Shown in pieces: positions 36,860-48,407 of a DNA stretch of 64,000 nt (positions within the stretch are counted from its first letter, which is position 1; each line of letters begins with the position of its first letter). This DNA comes from Angiostrongylus vasorum (taxonomy: Eukaryota > Nematoda > Chromadorea > Rhabditida > Metastrongylidae). The notes beneath the pieces were generated by a model that ran no database searches, had not been told where the DNA came from, and saw nothing but the letters and a program-made list of their open reading frames with translations. The stretch lies in contig JADANN010000198.1 of NCBI GenBank assembly GCA_018806985.1, positions 288,501 through 352,500 of the forward strand. Reading direction: 5' to 3'. A program made the position numbers and the translations under genes.

Positions 36860-37370
36860 ACTGAGCCAAACAAAGTGGATTGAATAGCGTCCATGCAATC
36901 GAATAAATAAGATGGAAAGCCAGTTTCGTAGCTCAGTTCGAATTCGTTGAACTCTTCCAGTATCAGTTATGGATTCGATTTTTCGGAGCCTTTCAACGAG
37001 TTTGCAAGTGGTTTCCCGCTGTGATAACTCTTGTAACAGATAGGAATTAGAAAGATGTGGTCGATCAATTCGATTGCAGGAGATAAGACATTCACCATAA
37101 CTCCATACTGAGTTAAAGACGATGTCTGCGCACCTTGTTCAATTCGGAAGGCAACTATCTATCCAGGTTTTCCTCACTTCCAGTGCCTTGCAAACGGCAA
37201 ACAAGTGCTCGTGAACTCTGGGCTCTTTTGAAACCTCTTGAGTATTCGAATCCTCGCCTCCATCATCGCCTCTGTTGATTGACGAACAGCCGCGAGCTTC
37301 TTCGTTATCAAGAAGACTCGCATCTCTGGCACCAAGTTCTTCGCTTGAACTCCACGCTCTGTGATCTCAA
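36860..37370 (-). CDS. Minus-strand coding-like block with one in-frame TGA
   Basis: One minus frame stays open for about 170 codons apart from a single TGA near 37120. Upstream of it: SAWSSSEELGARDASLLDNE, SKEPRVHEHLFAVCKALEVR, WIDSCLPN. Downstream: CADIVFNSVWSYGECLISCN, SYLLQELSQRETTCKLVERL, RVQRIRTELRNWLSILFIRL, ending at a TAG near 36861. The second half is helical and protein-like. A competing minus frame (ERGVQAKNLVPEMRVFLITK) is open over 37200-37390, so an intron or frameshift may separate two real pieces. It could be a decayed gene or a transposon gag-like region; unrecognised. Confidence 0.35.
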
Positions 37371-38051
37371 AAGAGATTTCCCAGCTAAATGCTTCGATGA
37401 GTCTTCTAAAAGGATTACACTGCAGAGGAAAGGGAAAGAAATATTCAAATTAACGACAGCATTATAAGCAGCAAATGTTTATCACAAAATATGTTTGTAA
37501 TGTTCTTAATAACAAAAATCGTCATCAAGTTCTCACGGAAAGCGGGATTACCCGGATCAGTAAAAAGTAAACAGAAAGTCGCAAGCTTCTCAAGGATATG
37601 TGGTTAAGCCGAAGATTCGAATTCTACAGTCATTGTACACAGAAGCATAACAGTTGAAACACTGAAGCATAACAGCAACTCTATTGCAGGAATGGAAAAC
37701 AAAGCTCGAAGTATTATCCAAATGACTTACAGGATGGCTCAAAAGTTTCACAACAACCGGCGCCTTCCTCGTAATAACGTGGTCCTACACCTAGCTGCGA
37801 AGAAGGGAAGGTCACAGAAACCTCAGGTACCGAATCACGACAACAACAGCAACAACTGATACCAACCTCGCGTTAGCCCAACAAGACTTATTATCACGTG
37901 TAAGCAAGAACATTGTAGTTTAGGAGGCGATGCTGAGGTTAACTTAAAGTTAGAATCCCAAACCGAATAAGCTGGTGGCGGCGGCATTCGTAGAATGTTC
38001 TCTGCACCTTCACGATTTTAGCCGATGCCGATCGTGTGGTTTATTTAATAT

Positions 38052-38438
38052 TACTTGATACTTGATACTTGAATGGCCCGTCCTCACTGGTTGTGCAGGC
38101 CCCAGCATAATCTCCATTTTTTGGAGATTTGCCTGTTAAGCCATTACGGTTCACTGGAGTCCCGACGTCAGCTTGGCCAAAGTCTGCCCCAGGTTTTCAC
38201 CACCACAGGCAGTCGCAGCCCTTGTGGACCAGAGGGAGATTTACCACCATGCGACTTTGATACCAGGACGGTGGTAGATCCTGGTATTGGTTTACTCTTA
38301 GCTAGGCTTTCTGATGGAAACGCCGGACTCTTTCTCAGCTTGGGAGACCCTGCCAGGGGATGAATCCCCCGCTGTACATCGTAGTCCGACACCCAGGAAC
38401 ACCTCCCAGCCACGATGAGGCGGTAACCCGTTGGGAGA
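38052..38438 (-). repeat. Repeat D copy, best preserved
   Basis: Sense strand minus. It begins at 38438 with CTCCCAACGGGTTACCGCC, which folds back on a nearby TGGGAGG, and ends at 38052 with CAAGTATCAAGTATCAAGTA. About 387 bp. Its 3' 55 bases match the 3' end of LINE-B (54203). The 96-codon frame on the plus strand recurs in other copies, but no protein family is visible and it is probably incidental. Confidence 0.88.
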
Positions 38439-38974
38439 TTATTTAATATTACAGCAGTATTTACGTATTTCTATAATTCGCCCCCAATTACTTAAAATAT
38501 CCTCTAGAGCAGGTATTCACCACATCGCTGGTTCAATTCCAGTTCTTAAGTATTTACGTACATTCACCTGTTCTTCGAAGCACGGCCTTATTACCCCAGT
38601 ATTCAATCGTTAAGAGATTTAATATAGGAAAACGGAGTACAAAAGAAGCAGTAAATTTTAGAAAAAAAATCAGTTCTAGGAAAGTAAACACGGATTCCAT
38701 CACTCAGTTCACTCATGCCTGAACCAAGCCACAATGAATGGAAGGGCAATGAATCGGAGGAACAGAGATAAAAGGAGAGAAAATAGAACGAGGATGAATG
38801 TTAATATCATGTGATGTAAAATGTAAGAGGCTGTGGTACTGACTGGCCTTTCTCGCAATTTGCTGACTGGCGAAAAACAGCTGGTACCCATAGAAGGGAC
38901 GAAATGCGAATGAGAGTAGACGAAAACAAGCATAGTTGAGAGTGCTAGTAGTCCTAGCCGGCTTTTAATGGACG

Positions 38975-39150
38975 GCTGCCATGAAGAAGGTAGTTGAGCT
39001 TTTTGGTATGAGAAACAACATTATTGGTGTACGGAGTTCAGCTGCGAAACGGTCAGGTCGGCGTCGAGCCTTTCTGGAACATCTCGTAATTAATGAACCC
39101 TTCACAAAACCACCGTAAAAGCTGTGCAGGAGGAATTTAATCATAGAATG
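38975..39150 (+). pseudogene. Tc1/mariner-type helix-turn-helix relic
   Basis: Broken frames give KKVVELFGMRNNI, AAKRSGRRRAFLEHL, then in another frame TTVKAVQEEFNHRMEER. The order resembles the DNA-binding part of Tc1-type transposases (..KRPGRPR......PF.T...VQ.E.). No catalytic part or terminal repeats were seen. Confidence 0.4.
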
Positions 39151-39199
39151 GAAGAAAGATGGGGGAAAAAGAAAAAAAAGAAAAAAAGGGAAAAAAAAT
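39148..39199 (+). repeat. Polypurine tract
   Basis: About 50 nt of nearly uninterrupted G/A (GAAAGATGGGGGAAAAAGAA followed by A-rich runs). Confidence 0.85.
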
Positions 39200-39313
39200 C
39201 TTCATTTATCTTATTGCCTACTCTATTTCTCTTAGAGATGAGATTTTCGTGGTACTTCCATATTTCAGAAAAGATTGAGAGCACTAGTAAATGAGTCTGT
39301 GACAAATTAATAC

Positions 39314-39403
39314 CCTGATATCGCGGAAGAACTGGGATTTTTCTGGTGAACCCATTGCCAAGACTGCCGGTGGTGGGTTTCCTGGAGTAGCGCGATTTCC
39401 CAT
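39314..39403 (-). CDS. Candidate first exon with MGN N-terminus
   Basis: Minus-strand ATG at 39403. Thirty codons, MGNRATPGNPPPAVLAMGSP then EKSQFFRDIR, end at AGG|GTATTA, a usable donor in phase 0. An N-terminal MGN is a possible myristoylation signal. A second minus frame is longer over this region (39141-39425), so the case rests on the start, the donor and composition. Downstream exons were not identified. Confidence 0.35.
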
Positions 39404-40128
39404 GATGATCAAATTCTGTGCTCAATCAGAAAGTCTCCAGGTAGAGAAAAAAGTTATGGAAGGCACAAACTTTTACTTTTTCAAAAACTTTTTATCGTAA
39501 TAATTCAATGCTTTTGTGTTGATAAAGGAAGGGCAAAATTTCACTGGTGCAGCGACTACAAAACGCTAACAAATGAGCGCGACACTCGAGTGAGGTGTGG
39601 GTAGGTGAGCGCAAGTTTGAACAGATTGAGTGTCGCATTCCTTTGAAACAGTGGACTTACAAGCCGTGGTCCCAGAAGCGCTGAAAACAAATATTCACAA
39701 TAAGCAGCACTTGACGTATTGATCGCTCGTCAGTTGAATGCAGACGTAGGTAGCTAAGAGCATGGATCCACAACCAGAAAGGGCGTCTACAAAATACCAC
39801 AACTCTTTTTCACAGTTGTTGGTGGTTGATTAGGTTACTGAGGAGAAAATGTAAAGTTCATATTTATTCTTATGTCACAGCGCACGGAAAAAATTTTTCA
39901 GAGCTTTGCGGAAGATACTCTGTCATCCAACGGATAAACCTGAATGCCAAGCCGAAGAATTATCAGAGAATTCGAACACATTAACATATTTAATATAGTC
40001 ATACTGGCGGAACGCTTTAGAGATTACCGTCTGACTATTCAATAGTAGGGTAGGAACGAACTTGATGACGAAAGCGAGAGTGAAGTAAATAAACTCTCAT
40101 GCTCTCATTTGCAATGGACTACTAACAC

Positions 40129-40326
40129 ATGAAATTCAGCTTTCTAAAGTCTATAAAAATTTTCAAAACAACTGGCGATAGTGGGCAAATCACTTCTGGA
40201 AAAGCTGAAGGCTTAAAGCATTTCAGCCAAGTGGTGGAACTGAATTCGTTCAAAAACGCAGTGACGTTGAGGACGTCGTCGTCTCTTACTACCACAGCCT
40301 CTGACTTGAGGTTGAGAAGATTTTAG
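40129..40326. other. Region open on both strands
   Basis: The plus strand has a 65-codon frame (MKFSFLKSIKIFKTTGDSGQ). The minus strand has a longer one after a CAAGTCAG acceptor (AVVVRDDDVLNVTAFLNEFS, PEVICPLSPVVLKIFIDFRK, stop). One may be a real exon, but the sequence alone does not decide. Confidence 0.3.
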
Positions 40327-40394
40327 AGGTTATTCATAGGTTAAAGGTCAATTAATAAAAAAAGAAGCCGACGAAAGGATGATTACATACAGTG

Positions 40395-40570
40395 ATGTAC
40401 GGTGGCTTAGTGATGTACCAATTCAGTGCTGCTGTCGTACCAGATATGTCTGGTACCTATTTGCCAGACACGGAGTGATGGAAGGGGTTGGTGAGCAAGG
40501 GGTGCGAAATTGAACGAGCGAGCGATCCAGTGGTGGCAGTGCACTTCTAATCACTTCGCTATACGTATCC
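40395..40570 (-). repeat. SINE-A remnant
   Basis: CGGTGGCTTAGTGATGTACC, AGTGCTGCTGTCGTACCAGA, GTCTGGTACCTATTTGCC and GGAGTGATGG match the middle of SINE-A. Both ends are degraded. Confidence 0.65.
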
Positions 40571-40744
40571 GCCTTACATTCTACAAGTATTATTTAAACA
40601 TTTTAAGTAAACGTGACGCTCATGATGTATGCATAAATTCAATAAGATAAAAAAAAGCTTAGTTAACTACATAGCTATAGTGAGAGAAATGACGTTTGAA
40701 AGCAGAAAAAAAAATGAAATCAGGCATCTCTTAATAACTCTAAT

Positions 40745-41000
40745 GTCCGACTTTCTATAAACCTCGGCATAAATAATCGATATATGTATCTACACGGCCT
40801 TATAAACTGATCCCAGGATCGACTTTCTATTAACCTCGGCACTGGAATATGAATGCGTCGTTTTCTTGTTCAGCAATCGCAAGGTTGTTAAAAGAGCATA
40901 CATTTACTTCCATAGAAAAACTCAATACAATACGACAGTAGCTGACGTTTCGGCAGTATCGCCTTCTTCAGAGCCGCTTTCCTCGTGACTTCCAATGAGG
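40745..41000 (-). repeat. Penelope-type terminal repeat fragments
   Basis: The minus strand at 40975-40795 reads GGCTCTGAAGAAGGCGATAC, TGCCGAAACGTCAGC, CTTGCGATTGCTGAACAAGA and GTGCCGAGGTTAATAGAAAG. It aligns with 56541-56690, which follows the Penelope-like coding region. A second partial copy (CCGAGGTTTATAGAAAGTCG) sits at 40745-40770, so the ends are partly tandem. Confidence 0.65.
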
Positions 41001-41100
41001 AAGATTAGAACTGTTCTAATACTTATAAACTGATCTTGATGAGGTGATGCGAGGTTGGTATAAATCGTTGTTGTCGTTGTTGTTGGTGTTGTTGGTCGAT

Positions 41101-41348
41101 GGCTGACGTTTCGTAGCTTTGGCCTTCCTCAGAGCCTGGACCTATTTCATGCAACAACAGTCTTATAATCCAGCGAAAAAATCTATATTATTATTTGATA
41201 GTATCTATGCTAGTAGAAGAGAAATCCATAGCATCCATACTAGCCATTCATTAACACTTTAATTTCTTCACGAAATAATAAGACTGTTTATTTCTTAGAT
41301 AAAATGCGTCCAGGCTCTGAGAAAGACGAAATCGCCGAAACGTCAGCC
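41101..41348. repeat. Two Penelope-type GAAACGTCAGCC motifs in inverted orientation
   Basis: 41101-41136 (minus: CTGAGGAAGGCCAAAGC, then TACGAAACGTCAGCC) and 41312-41348 (plus: CTGAGAAAGACGAAATCGC, then CGAAACGTCAGCC) share the core seen at 40941-40975 and 56541-56565. The spacer shows nothing else. Confidence 0.55.
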
Positions 41349-41360
41349 ATTAACAGCACA

Positions 41361-43391
41361 GCAATAGCATTCGTAAGAAAATATTAATGAAATCAGACAC
41401 TGTTAATTTAAAAATTTCATGGAATGATGGTCGTAAGCAACTGATTGATCACACAATCGAATACAGAACGGAGGGATAGGCATTAAGAGTCTTTTCTGTC
41501 GAGGGCCAGACGATGCCAACAAAGAATTCTGTCGCTTTCTCAGGCTACTGCTTCAGTTTTTCCTTCACTATCGACCTTTAAGTGAATTTAAGCTTGTCGG
41601 ATCATAAGATGTCATGCCATTGCATCCACATGGTGATATAGTATGAAGTTTTAGCGTGCAAAGATCGATCATAAGTGACGTAAAGAAAACTGTCCAATAT
41701 TCTTGAATTTGTCGATGTATTTCACTTCGTCTACAGTTGTTGTTCAAAAAATTCTTTCTAGATCTATAACTTCGACTTGATAGGTTTTCTTAAAAAGCGA
41801 AAAGCATTTCTTTATGTGGCGTTTGTAATTTCGAGACTCTTCTGTGTTTTCGGTTCCAACACTGCTCAGATTGTCTTGAAATTAAGGTGCGAAATAGCAC
41901 CTGTTGGAATATAAGTGAAGAAAGGAGAACAACAGGACCTCTGCTGCATCCAAATGCGCGTATTGCTAGACGATGCTGGATTTTCGCTCATCATTTATTC
42001 AAACCGGAGGGTCTCTGGTCTTCAAAAAACGCATGAAGAATGAAACAATGGATGAATGAAAGAAATGGAAACAAGGAATGAATTGTTTAATGGCGTGAAT
42101 TTGAGATTCTTCGGAGGAGCAAAACAAATAAAAGAAAAAAATTCCTTCCAAATGCTGAGAAAACAAGACCACGGCTTTCGATAGTCCAGTTAAGTGCTTT
42201 AGGGCAATTTAGCGATACCTGGAAGAGTTAGATTGAAGTTATATGAGGAACCCTTAGAAGAAAATGTGAGCCATAAGCATGCTATACGGCGATTTTTTTC
42301 GTCAATATTTAAAACTGAGGAGAAAGTGCGAGAGCCACTTGGAATCGCTTAAGCAGAGTGGAAAATGAGCAATATCATTTGCGTCGGTCCAGCCATTCTC
42401 CTCATATTGCACTATTGCCGAAAGCTAATAGATGAAATCATGGAGGAAAGTGGCTGGCTCCATACTTTGCATGGTCTTCATTACATAGAAACCCTCCACT
42501 TTATGGTCCTCATTATTCTGTTTTTTTCGCAAACATTCCAGTTTTTCAGTTAGATTCAGGCTTACCTCCCCTTCGCTCATCATATTCTTTACACTTATTT
42601 TCTACTGATTTATTCTTTTGATCATTCAACCGAATGCATCATAGATAGCGAAAAAAATGTGTTAGTGCTCCTGTAAATTTCCTCATTAGCAGTAAACGGT
42701 AACGAGAAAGTCTGCTTCCTCCATCGTTTCGAACGCTGCGAGGGAATCGAAATCTTCATCAGAGCCGTTCGTCCTTAGGTGTGCAGCCGAGCCATGTCAC
42801 TTGCGTTCAGAAGCTTAGAAGCACACAGCCACTGTGTTCAGCTTGACATTGCTGGCCGCACGTGCTGTAAGACCGACAAGACCTTTACTTCCTCTCGTTC
42901 TGTCGCTCTCGGGTTGATAATTCTACCTAAATTTCAAAACTCGGGTAATTCCGCAGGCTCACATATACACATGCATGCACATAGAACACAACTAACTTAC
43001 CTTGCATTTGTTCTGAACGTCCATTTTTGACCAATTTCCCATGTTTAAGCTAAACGAAGAAATAGTAGAACATCAAAGACTGCCAGAAATAATTGCCAGA
43101 GGTCAGAAATAACAACTGTGACCTAGTAGAAGGTGTCTTTTTAATGTGTGAGGAAGTATCCCTCTACAGTCCAGATCAAAGAATTGAGATGCAAGAAATG
43201 GCTACACAACAAGTAGAAAATTCAAGCTCAGCCGTTTTTCCCCCGCAATGACTTCGACTGGAGCGATAATCGCCTTGATGTGATTGAAATCTCGATTGAT
43301 GCGGGATGGCACCCATACTTCTGCAAAACCGCAAGTCCACAATGGCTTACAGATTAAAACTATATATGGCACTGATCGGTATAACTAACTT
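41361..43391. other. Unassigned sequence
   Basis: No repeat head or conserved gene was seen. A Cys/His-containing plus frame (42779-42950, AHSHCVQLDIAGRTCCKTDK) follows a TCCTTAG acceptor-like site and might be an exon; a 62-codon frame at 42365 is hydrophobic. Neither can be assigned. Confidence 0.3.
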
Positions 43392-43560
43392 AGAGACAGG
43401 CGAAACGAAGGACTCGTATGGTGTGGTGGTTGGCGCGTTATCCCACAAAAGGATAATATCGCGTTCGTTCACCACCGCAGACGCCTTTGGTCCCGGAGTT
43501 TTGCAAATATCTCAGAATCATTGAAATTAACGCTATGTACTCCATCACTGAAATAGTCTT
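43392..43560 (+). repeat. SINE-B copy
   Basis: AGACAGGCGAAACGAAGGAC, GTATGGTGTGGTGGTTGGCG, CGTTCGTTCACCACCGCAGA, then GGTCCCGGAGTTTTGCAAAT and ATCTCAGAATCATTG. The tail is missing. Confidence 0.85.
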
Positions 43561-43900
43561 TAATAGTGAATTCGATGCATTTTGTAGAAAATCCTAGCTA
43601 CGTTTCAATCTCTTCACATATATCTACTTTCACACAAGAGCTCATTTCACTTTTTATAACCAAATGAAGCAAAAGCAATCGCTTCTCATTCAAGTCATCC
43701 GCTTTGCTCGCATCATGAATAGCTTCCTTCGCATAAGGCCACTTTTATCGGATCTGCTCCTCCAGAAATTTCGACCAAGCGCTAAAAATTGGGGACCGAT
43801 TGTTGCTTATGGTGTCCTCCATTTGCGACAGACCAAGCTTACGATGTCTTCAATGTAGTACTTCTTTTTCTGCAGCAAAAATTTGTCGTTGTGAAAAATT

Positions 43901-44212
43901 GTGTTATCGGAGCAATCAAGAAAGAACTCGCCATCTCGTTGGCGATCTGGTGATGAGAATAAACGTTTGCGATCTGCGCGCGGAAATGTTCTCAAACAAT
44001 CTGTCGTTGTGGCGAAGAAAAAAAAAGGTGAAAAAGTCCAGTATTTGTTAAGAGAGCTCTGCAACAAGGAAAAACTCAAGCTTGGATTCCCTTCAAAACG
44101 TCAACAAAAGTTATCGTTTGGAAGAATCATGCGTCTATCATTGTCGCCTTGGATAATTCACTCAGAAACTGAAGAAGGTATCCTTATTAGTGGTAGACCA
44201 ACGGTTATATGA
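43901..44212 (+). CDS. ORF of 103 codons, basic, uncertain
   Basis: The frame is strongly basic (RKNSPSRWRSGDENKRLRSA, VVVAKKKKGEKVQYLLRELC) with no known motif. A minus frame (43807-44079) and a second plus frame overlap it. It could be an exon of a nuclear or nucleic-acid-binding protein, or chance. Confidence 0.2.
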   Translation: MLSEQSRKNSPSRWRSGDENKRLRSARGNVLKQSVVVAKKKKGEKVQYLLRELCNKEKLKLGFPSKRQQKLSFGRIMRLSLSPWIIHSETEEGILISGRPTVI

Positions 44213-44954
44213 TGCTGAGACATTTTCAAAAACTCCAGCATCATATAAGTTATATTTCGCAACATACCCTGTCATTAAAAAAGAATAGGCAGTAAATAAG
44301 CAGGTTGAAACACACGGTTAGTTTTTCTTCCCACAGGCGCCAATGGAAGCCCGCGTTTTTGACGTGATTCACAGTAGACAAATGGATGATGCAATACACG
44401 TCAAGATAAATAATTCAGCGCTCCAAACCAAACATGCTTACTAAAGTAAAATGGCTATAAACGGCTAAGTGTCCTCCCTTAATCTGCACCCATCACGTCC
44501 ACTTTCGAGGACGACGTTGTTGCATAGTTTCTAGAATTTACGACAAAGATCGAAAATCAGCTCAGATTGCACTACAGTATAAAAATGAAATTGGTAAGAA
44601 GTTCCTGAACCCTGGTTGGGCTTTCATTACAAACGTGGCAACATTGCAACATGTAGAGACTTGCTGGAAGCCCTCGTTATTCGCTTAGCCATGTGTCCAA
44701 TGGATGACAAATCGGCAGCATCGCTAGGATATGTTGACTGACTTGACTGCTAACTATTACTGACTGAAGCCAGTTATTACGATACTTTACTGGAAAATAA
44801 TAGATTAACCAACCCGCACAACATAAAATGATGCTCTCTAACGTTCCTAGTGAAACGAAGACAGAGACAACTAGGGTGAGAGTAGGACAGTAAGCCTTCC
44901 CATCCCTAAAGAATTTCCATAAGGATTTATAAAGATTGTCAACATCATTGCCCG

Positions 44955-45070
44955 TTACTTTATGTAAACAGCATGCTTTTTCTCAATATATTTTCCCCTC
45001 CGTTTAGCCGTCGCTGGAAGCACGCCGGCTGCTTCATCATCATTTTGTACTGCTGCAGGAATATCTAGTG
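44955..45070 (-). CDS. Candidate terminal exon, unknown protein
   Basis: A consensus TGCTTTTCAG acceptor next to 45070 opens a 37-residue frame, LDIPAAVQNDDEAAGVLPAT, AKRRGKYIEKKHAVYIK, ending in TAA at 44955-44957. The acceptor is among the best in the window and the composition is convincing for a hydrophilic C-terminus. Upstream exons on the minus strand were not found. Confidence 0.4.
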
Positions 45071-45404
45071 CTGAAAAGCACATATTGTTGCAATGTTTTT
45101 GCAAGCCACAGTGATGGTGAAATATGAGCAAAACTTCCGCGACTACCCTTTGCGGTTTCTCACGTGTTACCCACTGCACCACTGAAAGACCCTGCTTTGC
45201 CTTCCTCCGAACTAGTTTTTCGCCCTAACGGTGCTATCAGCATTCTATTGCTATTCGGGTACTTTATAAAATCGTGGACCCATTGGAAAAAGTCATTGAT
45301 CTGGTTAATGAGAGGGCAAGATTTTGTTCTCTGTATTTCCTTTTCGTCTTATTTTTGTATTCCATTTTTATTACTGGCCTTTTTTAAAAACTAGCATATA
45401 TATA

Positions 45405-45409
45405 TATGC

Positions 45410-45463
<54 letters not shown>

Positions 45464-45481
45464 TATAAAGCTTTGTTTTTC

Positions 45482-45512
<31 letters not shown>

Positions 45513-45515
45513 ATA
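45405..45515. repeat. (TA)n microsatellites
   Basis: Two TA runs (about 45411-45462 and 45484-45511) separated by TGCTATAAAGCTTTGTTTTT. Confidence 0.95.
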
Positions 45516-45749
45516 TATGTTGTAAAACTTGACACTTCCGATTCTACAATTAAAATCTCAAACTGTAGGAATTGAAGTAGAATTCACAAGTAAAATGGAA
45601 ACTTTTTGTGAAAAAAAAATTGGATTGTTAGAAGTAATTTCTAAGTTCCTTCCGAAAACAACTATCCCAATAGTAACGTCACATCTTTATTTATTGGCTA
45701 CTCTTTTTGATGCCAGAGTATTATGTGAAATACAGCCATAAGAAGCACA

Positions 45750-46010
45750 GATATTTTTAAAACTTCTGACCGCTGATGTCTGGTAGGGAGGGGAACGAAT
45801 ACGCTATTACCCTTTTCGGGGGCTAGGGGCTCACCACCATACCATATGATTCGATCGTTTCGCCTTTCTTTCAGCCGTACACCCCGAAAGCGTAACAGCG
45901 GTGTTCGGTCCCTCGCCGGTTCACACCAGCGGTCCGGAGTTTTTCAAATATCTCAGCATCATTATGGTTACATCTCACAGTAATTTGCATGCTTCACGAC
46001 TAGAACACCC
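45750..46010. repeat. Pair of SINE-B fragments
   Basis: 45758-45882 is inverted (CTTCTGACCGCTGATGTCTG, CTCACCACCATACCATATGA, TCGTTTCGCCTTTCTTTCAG). 45925-46010 is direct (GGTTCACACCAGCGGTCCGG, then TCAAATATCTCAGCATCATT). Confidence 0.7.
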
Positions 46011-46257
46011 TATCAGCACAAGTTTTTTCGTTTCCTTACTCAATCTATTAATCCATTGTTGCCGACTCCTAATTCTGTGCGGCGGGCGCATCGGACGACT
46101 CTAATTTCGCGTCGTCACGGGCTTGCTAGACAATAATTTTCCGATAACTAGACGGCTTGAGGGTTGAGGGTATATTAGAGCTATAGCAGGGACTTTGCCC
46201 TACCGGCCCATGCTATTGTTTACTGTGTGTTGATATGGTCCATCGTACAACATTGCT

Positions 46258-46298
46258 TCTAGCGACCGACTTTCTATTAACCTCGGCATTGATCAAGT
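46258..46298 (-). repeat. Penelope-type terminal repeat end
   Basis: CCGACTTTCTATTAACCTCG followed by GCATTGATCAAG matches the end of the 40.8-kb repeat. It leads directly into the long hairpin at 46299-46418. Confidence 0.6.
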
Positions 46299-46418
46299 AA
46301 TTCCTTATATTCTTGTTGAGCATACGCGAGTGTTACTTTATTCCTTATTCAGGGAACAAGGAACTGAATAAAGAATAAAGTAACACCACGCGTTTGCTCA
46401 ACAAGAATATAAAGAATT
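46299..46418. repeat. Long near-perfect hairpin
   Basis: Left arm 46299-46352 and right arm 46364-46418 are reverse complements except for about three substitutions and a one-base length difference; the 11-nt loop is GGAACAAGGAA. The arms include TATTCTTGTTGAGCA and TTACTTTATTC, which resemble the GAACAAGAAAAC part of the Penelope-type terminal repeat, so it may be two terminal-repeat copies in inverted array. Confidence 0.9.
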
Positions 46419-46765
46419 GCTTCTAGCATCTGGAAATGTCTTGCGGCCCACGTAGAGTCCATTTCCGCGCTTTTGTACCTACTCATTCCGTATGACATGA
46501 TTCATTATGCCAATTGGAAGTGAAACAACACTTAACTATCAGTCAACCTGCCAGCCAGTGAACGCGTTAGAAAATGGTTTCTGTGTGTTTCTAAGCAAAG
46601 AAAGTTCTCGGTCCGACTCCAGCGACATCTGTGTTGGACAAGCGACAAAACAACTACGAAAAGTTTGGCAGAAAAGCTCTGTGTGGCAAAATTAAAGCCG
46701 AAAATAAAATGAGCCATATATATTTCACCGCGGCCAGTTTTTGCGGCATCGCCTGACTCTGTTAG

Positions 46766-46913
46766 CACCGATTTGATTAATCGGTAGGCTATAGCAAGCC
46801 ATTGCAAAGACCAGATATGCATCCAGTCCCTTTGACATTAATAAATGAAATCGAATGCATGGCGCATCCCTTAGGGATTGATAAACGCTGAATGCTCTAA
46901 CTTTCATCCCTAC
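46766..46913 (+). repeat. SINE-A 3' part, diverged
   Basis: AATCGGTAGGCTATAGCAAG, CCAGATATGCATCCAGTCC, GAAATCGAATGCATGGCGCA and GGATTGATAAACGCTGAATG match the 3' half of SINE-A in sense orientation. Confidence 0.75.
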
Positions 46914-47702
46914 CGTACAACATACGTGTCATATCTGAACCACCTGATCACCAATGCTTGTATCTATATGTGTCAATGAAACAAATAAATTATTAGAAGA
47001 ATATACTGAACAACTGAGTGAGTCACTCCATCGATCTCCGTAATTTGAACGGGATTGCTTAGTTAATCCTTCATTGTAGTGCTGGGCTGACTGCACATTC
47101 CCGCAAATAGGGTATACCGTTTAATGCCTAGAAAAGATCTCAAGACTACTCCAGAAAGGGGAAGCTGCCAGTCCGTATGCAGGGGTCCCGGAGATGGGTC
47201 TCGACAAGCCAATCCTGCATACTGGTTAACCGTGAAGAGTATCAATTAAAGGCCCATGCGACAACTGTAATACTCTCATCAGGCTCAAATAGAGAATTTT
47301 TTATACTCATTCGTGATACTCAGTGATTAATAATTAGTGATTCAGTAAAAAAGTTATGTGAAGAACAGGATTCATTAAGGAGGGGTTTTCTAAGCACTAC
47401 GAGTTTCTATCATAGCTAATGCCGTACACATCTTCTTTCGATGCAAATGTTTAGGTGTTGGTTTAGCCCTTGAATAAATATGTAATAGTTAAAGTGGATT
47501 GCAAAGCATTGAGAAAGGTCTATGTTTACAGATATTCTAAACGTTTTCAATTACAATTTCACAATGGCTATCAAAAACAGTCTTCAACATCAAAGGTTTT
47601 TCAAGCTTGCAACATTTTGGAGGCAAAAAACTCCGACGAACTCCAATCTAGGCGGTCGAGCACGGCAGGATTAATATAAGTATAAATTTACTGTGTGTAT
47701 AG
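46914..47702. other. Unassigned, possibly part of an unnamed repeat
   Basis: The GC-rich segment 47085-47260 (GGGTCCCGGAGATGGGTCTC, GACAAGCCAATCCTGCATAC) has repeat-like character, but no second copy is in the window. No coding frame supported. Confidence 0.25.
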
Positions 47703-47966
47703 GTCACGTGTAGCGCTGTGGTCAGAAGCGCCCTGCAATACACATGGGATCGATACCTAAGCCCCAGGCTCTCCAAGCTTTTCATCCTTCCGAGGTCGTC
47801 AAATTAGTGAAAGACTCGTATGGGAAAGTAACAGCACTGGCTCGATACATCGGTAGGCCACCGCGAGTCGGCCAGATATGCATTCAATCACCATCAAACA
47901 ATGAAGTCGAATTGGCCCTCTCCCAGGACTGATCAACGCCGAGAGCTTCATCTTTCATCCCTTATC
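47703..47966 (+). repeat. SINE-A copy
   Basis: Head GTGTAGCGCTGTGGTCAGAAG with TGGGATCGATACC as the B-box region; body AACAGCACTGGCTCGATACA, CATCGGTAGGCCACCGCGAG; tail GATCAACGCCGAGAGCTTCA. Confidence 0.88.
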
Positions 47967-48407
47967 AATTTACCAATCCACTGCTTTTTCCTTTTACGCC
48001 TTTAACAAAGCACGACCGCTTATTCCTTTCATCTGCAAAAAAAAGTTGACGAAAGAAAATACAAAAAAATGAGGTGATTGAATCTTCTACGAGTCGACGT
48101 TGGCATCAACGAAGTTTAAGTAGCACAAAAAGGGAGAATAGATTTAAATGACTACTACCGCTATGTTGTGGGTACCTTGCTTGTAACTCGGAAAAGTTTT
48201 CGAAACATATCGTCGAAAGTTCGCTCCTCTTTTTAGGCCTTCCATTGTAAAAAATAAGCATTTTTTACGTATCGTCTTTGAAGAAATATTTGATTGTGCT
48301 AGAAACCGTTCCGGAGCAATCGATCCGAGTTAGTCATCCAACTGATAACGGCGACGAGGACAGACTGCGCTCGCACGGGTTGGCGTCCCCTCGACCTTAT
48401 ACCTGCC

